64,000 nt of DNA, taken from NCBI RefSeq assembly GCF_001625215.2, contig NC_030387.2, forward strand, positions 31,209,606-31,273,605, written 5' to 3'. This document shows, piece by piece, positions 11,801 through 20,428 of the stretch (positions within the stretch are counted from its first letter, which is position 1; the number at the start of each line of letters is the position of its first letter). Below the pieces are notes generated by a model that had not been told where the DNA came from, made no database searches, and saw only the letters and a program-made list of their open reading frames with translations. Position numbers and translations under genes: made by a program. This DNA comes from Daucus carota subsp. sativus. Lineage: Eukaryota > Streptophyta > Magnoliopsida > Apiales > Apiaceae.

Positions 11801-12124
11801 GTGAGCAATCACTGCCACCTTGCCTGTTGACTTGCTTACTATCTCACTGTGTTCTCCGTAGAAATCAACATGATATCCTCTGTCACAGATTTGACTGACA
11901 GAGAGTAAATTGTGTTTTAGCCCTTGAACAAGAGCTACATTTGATATGATGACATTTCCAAGATTGATGTTGCCATATCCCAGAGTCCTTCCTATGTTGC
12001 CATCTCCATAAGAAACACTTGGGCCAGCCTTTTCCACAAACTCTGACAGCAGGGCCTTATTTCCAGTCATGTGTCCTGAACATCCACTGTCCAAGACTAG
12101 AATATTCTTCCTGTTGCCCTGCAA
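8837..12124 (-). CDS. Copia Pol: protease, integrase, reverse transcriptase, RNase H
   Basis: One open frame of 1095 codons. Positions are counted from 12124, which is a frame entry (TTG) and not a real start; the frame is continuous with gag. In order: aspartic protease DSGCSGHM (12-19); GAG-pre-integrase with [12 protein letters not shown] (about 139-150); integrase core with D207, D270 and E306 (DX62DX35[18 protein letters not shown]); a long acidic NSD-rich linker (about 445-545); reverse transcriptase with [18 protein letters not shown] and catalytic YVDD (782-785); and RNase H with YSDADFAG (about 943-950) and STSTAESEY. Integrase ahead of RT is the Copia order. No disabling lesion was seen in this segment, so its enzymes could be complete if expressed. 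Confidence 0.93.
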   Translation of the reverse strand: MQGNRKNILVLDSGCSGHMTGNKALLSEFVEKAGPSVSYGDGNIGRTLGYGNINLGNVIISNVALVQGLKHNLLSVSQICDRGYHVDFYGEHSEIVSKSTGKVAVIAHRHGNIYEIHLPTNSEGKAICLSTRISAEESWKWHKKLSHLNFNSINELIKKKLVRGLPESLLTSDGLCDSCQKAKQRKTSFKSKTEFSIKKPYHLLHVDLFGPVNVPSIARKKYALVIVDEYTRYTWVYFLHSKDETALHLMDHVKQLDHGSEDKVKIIRSDNGTEFRNSTMEEFCKERGVVQQFSAPGTPQQNGVVERKNRTLIEAARTMLDEAKLPTYFWAEAVQTACFTQNATLINKHGKTPYEMVKKKKPNLKYFHIFGCKCFVLKTHPEQLTKFDLKADEGIFVGYPLITKAFRVYNLRTKVIMESIHVSFDDKKIMGLTDMDDHEKLHFENEEIFSDSTNSDEQSNSDCDQNTANSGETLKVHNDEAIAEGEHQNVPDSTQDSSENADSNSSENTDSNSDSTNLGGATENNQQNQESMDQGGGSNDENGQLPHARKWTKSHTPDLIIGNPEAGVQTRTATTNECLHHCFLSQTEPKKVEEALQDADWIQAMQEELNEFERNKVWTLVPRPKDRSIVGTKWVFRNKTDSEGVITRNKARLVAKGYSQQEGIDYDETFAPVARLEAIRIFLAYAAHKRFKVFQMDVKSAFLNGKLDEEVYVEQPPGFVDPKHPDYVYRLDKALYGLKQAPRAWYETLAQFLLESGFTRGTIDKTLFYLNHGNDLLLVQIYVDDIIFGSTNAKLCQRFAKHMQSRYQMSMMGELSYFLGLQVKQTEYGIFINQAKYTRNLLKKFGMQDSSAATTPMATATKLDKDTGASVDITNYRGMIGSLLYLTASRPDIMYATCLCARFQADPREPHLIAVKRIFRYLKGTTSLGLWYPRESDFSLIGYSDADFAGCKIDRKSTSGSCQFLGGRLVSWYSKKQKSISTSTAESEYIAAGSCCAQILWMKNQLLDYGLSFSKIPIYCDNQSAIAMTGNPVQHSLTKHISIRYHFIREHVEEGTIELHFVPTEQQLADIFTKPLSEATFTRPVNELGMISGTE

Positions 12125-12127
12125 TCA

Positions 12128-12376
12128 CAAAGACCACTAATTGTTAGTTTTAAGGACCCAGACTTGCTTGGATCCCTTGGCCTTATTAAGTTTGTTAGCT
12201 TTTGCAGCGGAATATTTATTATTATCAGAGTTTGAGCTAACAGACTTTGCAACAGAGTTTGTACTAGAAACAGAGTTTGTACTTGCAGAGTTTTTATTAA
12301 CCTTTAAAGAAGGTTTCAATTGATAATAATCATAATACAAACTATGATATTCTTTGCAAGTATAAATAGAATGCCA
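12128..12376 (-). pseudogene. Gag-to-pol linker with in-frame stops
   Basis: Same reading frame as gag and pol. It encodes an S/N/K-rich linker (contains STNSVSSTNSVAK) ending GSKQVWVLKTNN, then TAG (12139-12137) and TGA (12127-12125) just before the protease. Three stops therefore separate gag from pol in this copy. The sequence just before pol (TTGTGATTGCAG) also looks like a splice acceptor, so removal of the last two stops by splicing is an unproven alternative. Confidence 0.6.
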
Positions 12377-14368
12377 TTAACTACCACAATGAAAACATGG
12401 ATCTTGTGGTTTATATCTAATACTACTTTTTCTAACTCCAGACTTTGTAGGTAAAGAGTTAATGTCCTTGTTTTTCCTGCAAAAATTAGCAAGATGATTA
12501 TTATTACCACAGTTATGGCATGTCTTCCTAGGTGCATTTGGAACAGGCATGTAGTTATTACTCTTGTCTATACCAATCTTGCCATTTCTATTTTTCCTAG
12601 GCTCCTTGTTTTTGTCATCAGACTTTACCTCTTTAAGCTTATGTTTAAGCTGTTTCTGAGTCATCAGTCCTATGTTAACCTGTTTGGGTTTATCAGATTT
12701 TAAATTGTTGTTAATCTCTGATTTTGGTCTATTCTGTTTAGACTTAGAGGATTCGGCAACAAATTTAACAGGTTTAACCTTAGGTTTTTGAGTTTTAACA
12801 AACTCTGTTTTTGATGACTCAGCTTCTGAGTTATCAGTGTAACCTAGTCCCTTCTTCCAGTTTCCACTACCTAAGATATCCTGAGTAGTTTTGCCTGAAT
12901 TAGTCCATGTCTTAATGATTTCCCTTTCCTTAGCAAGTTCTGATTGAAGAGATGCATACCTCTTTAATAATTCATCTTTGACAATGACATCATCATCTCT
13001 TTCTTTCTGAACTTCCAACATCTGAACTAATTCTTTTTCTAGATAATCATTCCTTTTCTTTACACTTAGAGTTTCAGATTTTAATCTTTCATTTTCTAAA
13101 GTCTGATCTCTAAAGCTGGTATGCAAAGTTTTAAGAAACAATCTTAACTCAGTTATATCTTCAGTATCAAAGGCAAGAGTAGAATGAGGTACCTTTGCAG
13201 TAGATTCAGAGTTGTTGTCAGTGTTTGCCATCAGAGCATAATTGACTTCTTCTTCTGAATCAGATGTATCTGTCCAGTTTCCTTTCTTGGTGATAAAGGC
13301 TTTTTCTTTTTCCTTCTTGGCTTTCTTGCATTCAGATGCAAAGTGACCCTTTTCACCACAGTTGAAACAGGTATACTTGTCAGCTTTTCCAGCTTTCCTT
13401 TCCTTGCCCTCATTCTTCTTGAAGTTCTTCTTATCATAAACTCTGTCAGAGTTTCTGTCTTTCCTTGAAAAACTTTTGCCTTTGTTGAACTTTTTGTAGG
13501 CCAATTTCTTGAAGCTTTTCACCATCAATGCTGCTAACTGCATCATTTCATCATCACTGTCATCAGAGTCTGAGACATCAGAGTTTGAGTCATCAGAGTT
13601 TGATGACTCAATGTCAGACTTTGTGACATGAGCTTTTCCTTTGTTCTTAGCAGCTTCCTCTTGTACTTTCAGAGCAACAGACTTTGATTTGCCTCCATGA
13701 CGTTTGCTTCTTTGCTCCATCTCAAGTTCATGGGTCTTCAGTCTTCCAAAAACGTCATCAAGAGACATTTCTCCAAGATCAAGATTGTCTCTTATTGTGG
13801 TAACTTTCAAATCCCACTTTTCAGGAAGAGCCAGAAGAAATTTGAGGTTTGAGTCTTCAAGATCATATTCCTTGTTCACCAGAGATAAGTCATTCAGCAG
13901 TTTGACAAATCTGTCATACAGATCTGTCAAGGACTCACCAGACTTTGAGTCAAAGTGTTCATACTCCTGTGTAAGGATTGTTTTTCTATTTTTCTTTATG
14001 GCCTGAGTTCCTTGACATCTGGTTTCCAGAGCATCCCAGATTTGTTTAGCAGTTTTGCACCCAATCACCCTATTAGACATTGCATTGTCAAGGGCACTGT
14101 GCAGAAGGTGTTTCACCTTGGAGTCTTTACCAATTGACAGGATGTCCTCAGGGGTATAATCTTTCTTTTCTTTTGAAACCATCTTCTGAGGTTCATCAGC
14201 AAGCCCAACAGAGAGCTTGGTGGGCATATGTGGTCCATCAAAGATCCTGTCAAGGTATTCTGGATCAACAGAGTCTAAGAATATTATCATTCTCTCTTTC
14301 CAGACTGGATATTCAGATGCCTTAAGGATTGGAACTCTAAAGGATGAAGCTTGTGATTTTTCAGACAT
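12377..14368 (-). CDS. Copia Gag polyprotein (truncated by an in-frame stop)
   Basis: 663 aa, starting MSEKSQASSFRVPILKASEY at 14368, about 55 bp after the PBS. Residues about 10-230 are the Copia gag (UBN2-type) capsid region. A serine/aspartate-rich stretch (repeated NSD, DSDD) follows, then a zinc knuckle CFNCGEKGHFASEC (CX2CX4HX4C). After that come a predicted coiled coil (RDQTLENERLKSETL), a basic region, and a second knuckle-like CHNCGNNNHLANFC. The frame stops with TAA (12379-12377) inside what looks like a third knuckle (CFHCGS-stop-WHSIYTC), so the stop is probably a mutation. Gag forms the cytoplasmic virus-like particle and packages the element RNA. The frame continues past the stop into the linker and pol. 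Confidence 0.88.
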   Translation of the reverse strand: MSEKSQASSFRVPILKASEYPVWKERMIIFLDSVDPEYLDRIFDGPHMPTKLSVGLADEPQKMVSKEKKDYTPEDILSIGKDSKVKHLLHSALDNAMSNRVIGCKTAKQIWDALETRCQGTQAIKKNRKTILTQEYEHFDSKSGESLTDLYDRFVKLLNDLSLVNKEYDLEDSNLKFLLALPEKWDLKVTTIRDNLDLGEMSLDDVFGRLKTHELEMEQRSKRHGGKSKSVALKVQEEAAKNKGKAHVTKSDIESSNSDDSNSDVSDSDDSDDEMMQLAALMVKSFKKLAYKKFNKGKSFSRKDRNSDRVYDKKNFKKNEGKERKAGKADKYTCFNCGEKGHFASECKKAKKEKEKAFITKKGNWTDTSDSEEEVNYALMANTDNNSESTAKVPHSTLAFDTEDITELRLFLKTLHTSFRDQTLENERLKSETLSVKKRNDYLEKELVQMLEVQKERDDDVIVKDELLKRYASLQSELAKEREIIKTWTNSGKTTQDILGSGNWKKGLGYTDNSEAESSKTEFVKTQKPKVKPVKFVAESSKSKQNRPKSEINNNLKSDKPKQVNIGLMTQKQLKHKLKEVKSDDKNKEPRKNRNGKIGIDKSNNYMPVPNAPRKTCHNCGNNNHLANFCRKNKDINSLPTKSGVRKSSIRYKPQDPCFHCGS

Positions 14369-14402
14369 GATTGTGATTAAGATCTCACTGTAGTAATCTT
14401 AA

Positions 14403-14422
14403 CAGAGCTGGCTCTGATACCA
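14403..14422 (-). promoter_or_regulatory. Copia primer binding site (initiator tRNA-Met)
   Basis: Two bases inside the 5' LTR the minus strand reads TGGTATCAGAGCCAGCTCTG. TGGTATCAGAGC is the standard plant Copia PBS, complementary to the 3' end of initiator tRNA-Met. This fixes the element's orientation as minus. Confidence 0.92.
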
Positions 14423-14424
14423 CT

Positions 14425-14995
14425 TGTTAGGTCCTATAAACTCACTATATAATATGATATAGTGATCACAATCTGTAACACGGTAAGACAATATGAGAAA
14501 TTGGAATCAATAAACTCTTATATTCACAAAGCTTTTATGGTTACAAAAACTCTCTCAGTGATTTATATTGTATCACTAAGAGCTGCTAGGGTTCTTAACA
14601 ATGTACTCGATAACTCAACTCATATAGAGTAACCCTAATCTGTGTTTATATAGACACAGTTACAAAATCAATCTCTGATTTGATATCCTATAAATCAGCT
14701 AATAAATCTATCAATCAAAGATTGCTACTGTTTTCTGTTTGGTTTCCATAGTCAGCAAATCACTTCTCCGCTTCTATCCTTCCTTGAATTATATCCGCTT
14801 CTGAGCTCTTTCCACGTGTAAACTCTGACGAGTCTTGACTATGTAAACTCTGATCAGTCTTTATCAAACTCTGTCAGACTTTACTAAACTCTGTCAGACT
14901 TTACTAAACTCTGATCAGCTTCCAGATTAAACTCTGATGATTCCTGTTCTAAAACAAACTTTAAGAACATTAGTGATCATCAATTATATCTAACA
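14425..14995 (-). repeat. Copia 5' LTR
   Basis: 571-bp copy adjoining the PBS, so this is the promoter-bearing LTR. On the minus strand a TATA box (CTATATAAACAC, about 14653-14642) is present. Ends are TGTTAG..CTAACA and the outer flank is the TSD TAAGA. Confidence 0.95.
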
Positions 14996-16605
14996 TAAGA
15001 GATGCTTGCAAAGCCTGCATAACGCAAAAGGAAACAATTCAACAATCTGCCAATTACAATGCAACATAAGACAGATCTCAGCAAAAAGGAAAACTCACAT
15101 GGAACGCGTAACCAGTGGCCTCACTTGAAAGCACTATGGGACTCTTCCCGTTGGAGGACTCAATATATTGAGGCAACAACAAATCATCAAGGTACTGAGC
15201 AAATTCAAGGGGCTTGGCATGAGCATTGTAACCATAAGTCACCAACGGAGGATCAGGTGTTGGTCGCAGCAGAAGGGGTAGCAACTTTCATTTTCTTAGC
15301 CTCAGGGCTAAGACTGGGGCTAAGCAGGGCAGGGGCTTTCGAAGAACTTGTACCAATTGATTTCTCATCACGGGCACGTTTGACAAACATATCTTTAGTA
15401 GAAATACTTGGGGGCTTGATTCCAGACAACTTAAATTCTACAAGCACATGAGGAGAAGGAGATAGGAGCAATAGGAAAAACAACATGAACATACATACAG
15501 TACTCCATTTTATTAACCGTAGGAAGCATGATGTACCTTTTGCAAAGAGGCGACTAGAACTTGCTTCAAGACCCTTCTCGGTCTTAGGACTTTCTAGAGA
15601 GTCAGAAGAGACGGTCTGAGGGGTGGACGACATCCTGCTAGCGACAGCAACAGCCCTACTACGCGTCCTGGCAGCAACGGTCTTGGAAGCCTGCTTTCCT
15701 AAGGCACGCTCATCGGCTTCCATCTTTCTAATGAACTCATCAACATCTACAGGACTGGAATTGCGGATTGGGCGTCCCAAGCAGTTGGGCCAAATCCTGT
15801 CTCCAACCGGAAGAGACATGATCTTCTCAACAATCTCCTTTGCAGTCTCATTCTTGTTATCAAAAGGGGTGGAACGTTCTAGCATGAAAAACATGGATAT
15901 GGATTTAAAAGCCATAAAACAAAAGTGTACGAATGACAAGATCGTAATAAGCAACATAAGCAGGATACATGTACAAATGAATAAACACAGAGAAGGAGAA
16001 TGTTCGAAACATACCCTTGGCGTCCAGCGATCTAACAAGAAGCCAGTTCCATCGCCCATTGTGGTCTTGTCGGTGAAAAAGTAGTCATCTTTCCAATTTC
16101 TGTCGTTCACGCCCTCAACATTCAGAATCAAGGCTCTCTTAGTTGTGAAACCAAATCGACATCCATAAAACCTCTTAAACCCATAACAGCATTTAACAAC
16201 TTCGATGTCTATTTTCAAGTTATGCTTAGTATCGATGGCGTCAAGACATGCCAGGATCCTCCAAGCGAAGGGCATCAGTTGCCCAGGGGAGATATGCATG
16301 TCAGTCACAAGGTCCCTAACCAATTTGGGAAAAGGAAAGTGCAATTGAATGTCGAAGGGATAAAAGTAGAAACATACCCAATTCTTTCTACACCAGTCGG
16401 CCCGCTCATCTGGGGAAGGGAGCACAGCCTGGGTTCCAGCAGGAAGGAAGGGCATAGTCTCCTCGAGTCTTGCAGCTGTCATCAGAGTTTCTTTGGAGTC
16501 CCCGGCCTCGAGAAGATCGGTCGGAGTCCAGAGAGAAACCACGTCGCTGGCATGTTTCGCGGTGGCGTTACGGGAAGCACTGGATTGAGCAGCCTTTTTC
16601 GCCAT
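14996..16605 (-). pseudogene. N-terminal part of the Tat antisense ORF (gypsy-type transposase-like)
   Basis: Translation starts at ATG 16605 (MAKKAAQSSASRN). Residues about 50-195 (e.g. WCRKNWVCFYFYPFDIQLHF, LVRDLVTDMHISPGQL, RFGFTTK, DDYFFT) resemble the domain annotated in plants as putative gypsy-type transposon. Three candidate minus-strand introns are visible: 16014-15879 (GTATGT..CTAG), 15536-15438 (GTACAT..GTAG) and 15098-15015 (GTGAGT..GCAG). The last two join in phase; the first leaves a 1-nt mismatch. A further frameshift lies near 15260-15290, where the frame moves from ATNT-stop to a frame reading DPPLVTYGYNAHAKPLEFAQ. The Copia insertion then separates the coiled-coil end. It lies antisense to the integrase of the same element. 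It is probably non-functional. Confidence 0.65.
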
Positions 16606-16842
16606 TGTTGGAAGGAAAGGGTTTTTCTTTTACGGAAGAGAAAGTTTGAAAGTTAAAAGCAGTTGTGTCACAATTGGAGTATGAGGTCAACATAAGAGAG
16701 TACTGGGGAAGCGTGAGGAGATCAAAAGCCAAGAGATGACTGCGGGGAGAAGCGTGCGCGCGAAAATCGAGGCATTGTATCTTGGAATTGAAATGATGAT
16801 TTTATTAAAATTATCAGTTATTAACAAAATCATGGGGCTAAT
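16606..16842 (+). other. Tat 3' untranslated stretch and polypurine tract
   Basis: Non-coding stretch between the antisense ORF start and the 3' LTR. A short purine-rich tract (ATCATGGGGCTAAT, about 16829-16842) lies just before the TGTTAG that starts the LTR and is the candidate polypurine tract. The region also holds the 5' leader and promoter of the antisense ORF, but I could not identify a clear TATA box for it. Confidence 0.45.
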
Positions 16843-17323
16843 TGTTAGGACACAAAGTACGGGTGACGACGGGAGCAACATGGACGTGAAAGGCAGATGG
16901 CACGAGGCGTCGAGATTGACACGATGGACGTCAAATTCAGAAGTCGATGCGCTAACGGATAAAGATGGCTTTGAATTAGAGAAGACCATGTCAAACGGGA
17001 AGATAAGCCTTGTAACCAACCAGAGCGGATAAATAGGAACAGGAGCTGACTTGGAGTGAAAGTGGGAGTAATTAGTTGTTTCTAGGGCTATATAAACGTA
17101 TGTAAATCAGAGGAAAAGGATAAGCCCTACACCTCAAATCTTGTACTCAAAATTATCAACTTAGTGACATTTCATTTGGCAGGGTAGCAACCCTCCCGCG
17201 GTTTTTACCCCACAAGGGTTTTCCGCGTCACCAATTCTTGTCTTTTACCTTACTGTGTTTACTTAATTTCTTTAGCATTTAACCCCGCAAAATCTAGCAC
17301 GAACAAGGGTGTTCGACGGAACA
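16843..17323 (+). repeat. Probable 3' LTR of the Tat element
   Basis: Starts TGTTAGGACA right after a polypurine-like tract and probably ends ..CGGAACA at 17323, giving complementary TGTT/AACA ends. A good TATA box (CTATATAAAC, about 17088-17097) lies inside. About 100-200 bp downstream is the GC-richer block with CCCGCGGTTTTTACCCCAC and GCGTCACC that is typical of the R/U5 part of Tat LTRs. There is no second LTR copy in the window, so both ends are approximate; a later CA at 17340 is the alternative end. Confidence 0.5.
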
Positions 17324-17357
17324 GACCCCTCAGGGGCACATTTTTTATGTAGGTGTG

Positions 17358-17388
<31 letters not shown>

Positions 17389-17778
17389 AGTCAAAATGAA
17401 AAAAATAGCAAAAAAAAGTAAATTTTATTTTTAAGATTAAAAAATTGTAAATGAAAAAAAATTGAAAAATGTTATACACTTCAATAATTTTTAAATGCTA
17501 TCTTGAATAAGTTATATAAATTCTTAAAAAAATACTAATATATAATCATGTTAATAGAAATAAATACTTGCATTGAAAATTAATTGCATTGAAAATTGTC
17601 ACATTACCCTCGAGGTAAAATTCTAATTTAACTGCTAACTTCAATGACTTCATTAAAATTAATTAATTTAACTGCTTATACTATTTTTTTCTTTCTTGAT
17701 GACCATATGCAGTATTATATCACTAAAATAATGATTCAATTTAACTAATTTATTTTAAATTATATTCATTATTAATTT

Positions 17779-17840
<62 letters not shown>

Positions 17841-18310
17841 CAAATATGAAAGAAGTAATTTAAATATAAAATGAATTAAATAACGGATTTATATAATTTT
17901 TAAACAAGTATACATATAATATAAATTAAAATTGTATATGCATACTTTATTTATTTTAGAAAAATTTTATACATATAATTTTATGTTATCTATGTACTTG
18001 TTTTATTTTTTTTACAATATTCTGTTAATTTTTATAATATGGAAAAAAATATTTTATGCTCTTTTATTATAACATGATTTTTACAATTTTGTGCCCGTTT
18101 TTATTATCTCATATACATTTTTAGACTATCAGGGTAATATTAGGGCACATTTTTTATATTTTACACGGCGCATTTCAAAAATCTCAGGCACGGTCCTGGA
18201 AATATGGGTTACATAGTTTGAATCAAAAGTATTATAACCAAACACTGTAATCTGGATGAGTTCCATGCAAGTGTAGGTTACTGTGTTGGGTTGCAGCATA
18301 CCAAACGAGA
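17324..18310. other. AT-rich intergenic DNA with (TA)n microsatellites
   Basis: Very AT-rich. (TA)n runs lie at about 17357-17381 and 17785-17839. No gene is visible. The left end follows the Tat LTR; the right end meets NLR-intron-like sequence at about 18315, so this is where the NLR1 duplicate was cut. Confidence 0.6.
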
Positions 18311-18610
18311 CCTAACTATAAATTTTCTTGCATACTTGTTGAATTAATTCAACACAAAATACGCATAACAAGCTGCTCGCCAGTCGCCTATCCGGGAGAA
18401 CTATTTTGGTGGTGAGTTGAAAAAGTAGCAACAACTTCAATTTGTACTCTTTATACTTGTATATAAATTTCCTGAGGTGCACTACTCGGAGATCTGTTTT
18501 TGTTTTAGTAACCTACAAGTATCAACTATGTGGTTCACAATATTATGTACATATCATGCTCTTATATACATTCATATCAGTTGACAAAATTGAGAGTTCA
18601 TAGAAGTAAC

Positions 18611-19613
18611 CTGGCTGGTCATATATTCTTGTTTTCCTAGAAAGCAGCTGCCAGCCCTCATCTTCTGTCAAACCCGGGATCTTACAAACTGACCCAATTT
18701 CTGCCACCGTTAGGTTACGAGTGGTGAGTAAGATCTTGCAACCACTAGTCGTCTCACCAAGTGGAAATGCAGGCTGCAACATTCTCCAAGAATCATTATT
18801 CCAGATGTCGTCAATAACTATTAAACACTTCTTTTCTAGTTGAACTCTGCGTAGTCCATCGACCAAATCAGGATCCTCCATGTTTGAAACTTCCCCCTTC
18901 CTATCATCAGGGAGCAGTTGTTTAAGGATTCCTTTAAGAACTTTTTCCCTGTCAAATTGCTGGCTGATACAAACCCACGCAAAAGCTTTGAAATGATCTC
19001 TGATTTTAACATGATTATAAAGTTTTTGAGCAAGTGTCGTTTTTCCTTGACCTCCCATTCCCCATAATGAAACTACTTCAAAATTCTCATCTTTTTTCAT
19101 CAGATCAGATACCAGTTGATCTATCTCCTTCTCCATCCCAACAAAATCCTTTTCAACATGATGAGAATAAAAAGTTCTTTGTGGAGCTGAGGTTTCTCCT
19201 TCTTCCAGGCCTTTTGTGATACCATATGTTGGTAGATTTTAATGGACGGCAGCGAGCTTAGCTTTTATATCACTTATCTCCATAGCAACATTGTGACGCC
19301 TTATCAATTGACACGGGACGCAAGCAAATCTTCGTAACTCCCCCTTGAAGCCGGAATTGGTGGCAACCTGTAGTGCAAAAATCTCGATCACATCTTCTGT
19401 TCTAAATGCAAGCTCTTTGATCTCATCCACCCATCCTCGCACTCTTTTATCTTGAATATGTTTCTTATCAGCTTCTTTCAAGAAATTCTGCATTCTTTTG
19501 AGGTCACTTTGAAGTTGTTTGATTTGACCGCGTACTCCATATAAGAGTTTGGATTCAGAGATTAACAAAGCTCCAACTCTTTCCACAGCAAATGAGACTA
19601 TTGCATCGGCCAT
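18611..19613 (-). pseudogene. NLR1: CC-NB exon 1 pseudogene
   Basis: Exon 1 of a CC-NB-LRR gene, starting at ATG 19613 (MADAIVSFAVERVGALL). It keeps the coiled coil with a TEDVIE (EDVID-type) motif, P-loop GMGGQGKTT, kinase-2 LIVIDDIW and RNBS-B KILLTTR. It ends at a GT donor (last exon base 18611) at the same place as NLR2 and NLR3. One in-frame TAA (19241-19239) follows KLAAVH, between CC and NB; paralogues have a sense codon there. There is no exon 2: homology stops in the intron near 18315 and the Tat LTR region follows. It cannot make a full receptor. A truncated CC peptide of about 125 aa, or an NB-only product from an internal ATG, is conceivable but unsupported. Confidence 0.88.
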
Positions 19614-20160
19614 TTCTACAGTATTCGAAACAGATTTCAGAAAAAGAAGCAAAAGAAGATGAAAACCAGGCTTTAAAATTTAGAGTATTTTTAACACAAG
19701 AACTCGTGACTACTTTATAAAGAGTAAAAACAGAACGACTTGTCCTCCACTTTCTTTAACTGCTTGTTTGTTGCTTTGTTCTTCCACATTCTTCCTAGCT
19801 TTGTAATCTTTATTCTTTGCTTTGCTTGCAGATTAAAGATTCTTCATTTGCAGTCGTACGCGGCTTCGTTTGTTCTCTATATTCTTTTTCTGTTTGACAG
19901 ATGTTCGCTGTTGTTTAACATGATACTGTCAATCCTGATGAGGTGGTTGCTCAACTCGCCTCTGTTTTTAACAGGGGAGGTGAAGCAGTTTGATTTGATT
20001 TATGTAACAGACAGAGAAGCAGCTGAAGGAGCTTGGAGAAAAAGATGTCATGGCTGCCTTGAACAGGAAGGGAGCTAGGCCAATCCCTCTACGGCTCTAC
20101 AATCAACCTGGTGCTGCTCCTGCAGCTTGTGGAGCAGATGCTCCATCATAGTATACAGAA
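19614..20160 (+). pseudogene. Decayed HSP70 fragment next to NLR1
   Basis: Short remnants of a chloroplast-type HSP70 gene on the + strand. GTCAATCCTGATGAGGTGGT (about 19928-19947) encodes the VNPDEVV block. About 20047-20150 matches the C-terminal exon seen at 26170-26290 (DNA for AALNQE..., then the Gly/Ala/Pro-rich tail). Frames are broken and most exons are gone. It sits upstream of NLR1, head-to-head, as the other HSP70 fragments do for NLR2 and NLR3. Clearly a pseudogene; the 112-codon open frame across it is not a gene. Confidence 0.65.
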
Positions 20161-20195
20161 AGGCATCATACATATTACATAGGCATCTATCTATA

Positions 20196-20252
20196 GCTAA
20201 ACGAGGAATGTGACGAACTTTGTAGAAATCTTGGCCTTTCACGCCATCTTGA
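20196..20252 (-). pseudogene. Duplicate tail of an NLR LRR exon
   Basis: About 55 bp (GAGGAATGTGACGAACTTTG onwards) repeats, with few changes, the extreme 3' coding end of NLR2 at about 20446-20500. It is a leftover 3' end of another NLR copy just beyond the real NLR2 stop, probably a scar of unequal exchange or deletion. Confidence 0.6.
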
Positions 20253-20428
20253 ACTTTGTAGAACTTTGTAAATAAAAAAAGGAAAAGGGATATTTATTGA
20301 TAAAATACGTAGAAATGTTGGCAAGACGTTCCAGCAACAGACAAACAAATCAAATTGATCCCACAGCCAACAAGGCAACAATTTCATTTCACATGATGCA
20401 GTGATACAAACAGCGGGCCACCGTGATG

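Larger units (their letters stand above)
2966..14995 (-). mobile_element. Complete 12.0-kb Ty1/Copia retrotransposon (SIRE-like) with an extra third ORF
   Basis: It is bounded by 571-bp LTRs (2966-3536 and 14425-14995), both TG..CA, and by the TSD TAAGA (2961-2965 and 14996-15000). Transcription is on the minus strand, so the right LTR is the 5' LTR. In order come the PBS (14422-14403), gag, protease-integrase-RT-RNase H (the Copia order), a 1.4-kb spacer, a very large third ORF, and the PPT (3550-3537). Two LTR mismatches were seen in 571 bp, so the insertion is young. Coding defects are in-frame stops between gag and pol and a one-base frameshift in ORF3; pol itself is open. Large size, several zinc knuckles and a 3' extra ORF fit the SIRE/Maximus lineage. 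Confidence 0.92.
1405..17323 (+). mobile_element. 3' part of a Tat-type Ty3/Gypsy retrotransposon, interrupted by a Copia element
   Basis: The pieces are 1405-2965 and 14996-17323, with the Copia element 2966-14995 between them. On the + strand come the integrase C-terminus (1405-1794), a spacer, an antisense ORF on the minus strand (16605 back to 2476), a purine-rich tract next to 16842, and a probable 3' LTR (16843 to about 17323). Tat-lineage elements are known to carry extra ORFs between pol and the 3' LTR, some of them antisense, and this layout fits. The 5' LTR, gag, protease and reverse transcriptase are absent because the element is cut at 1404 by another LTR. It is not autonomous in this state. 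Confidence 0.65.

Noticed and set aside
18543-18610. Coding extension of NLR exon 1 (..YFYELSILSTDMNVYKS)
   Set aside because: It is read-through into the intron; the GT donor and phase match to exon 2 in NLR2 and NLR3 show the exon ends earlier.
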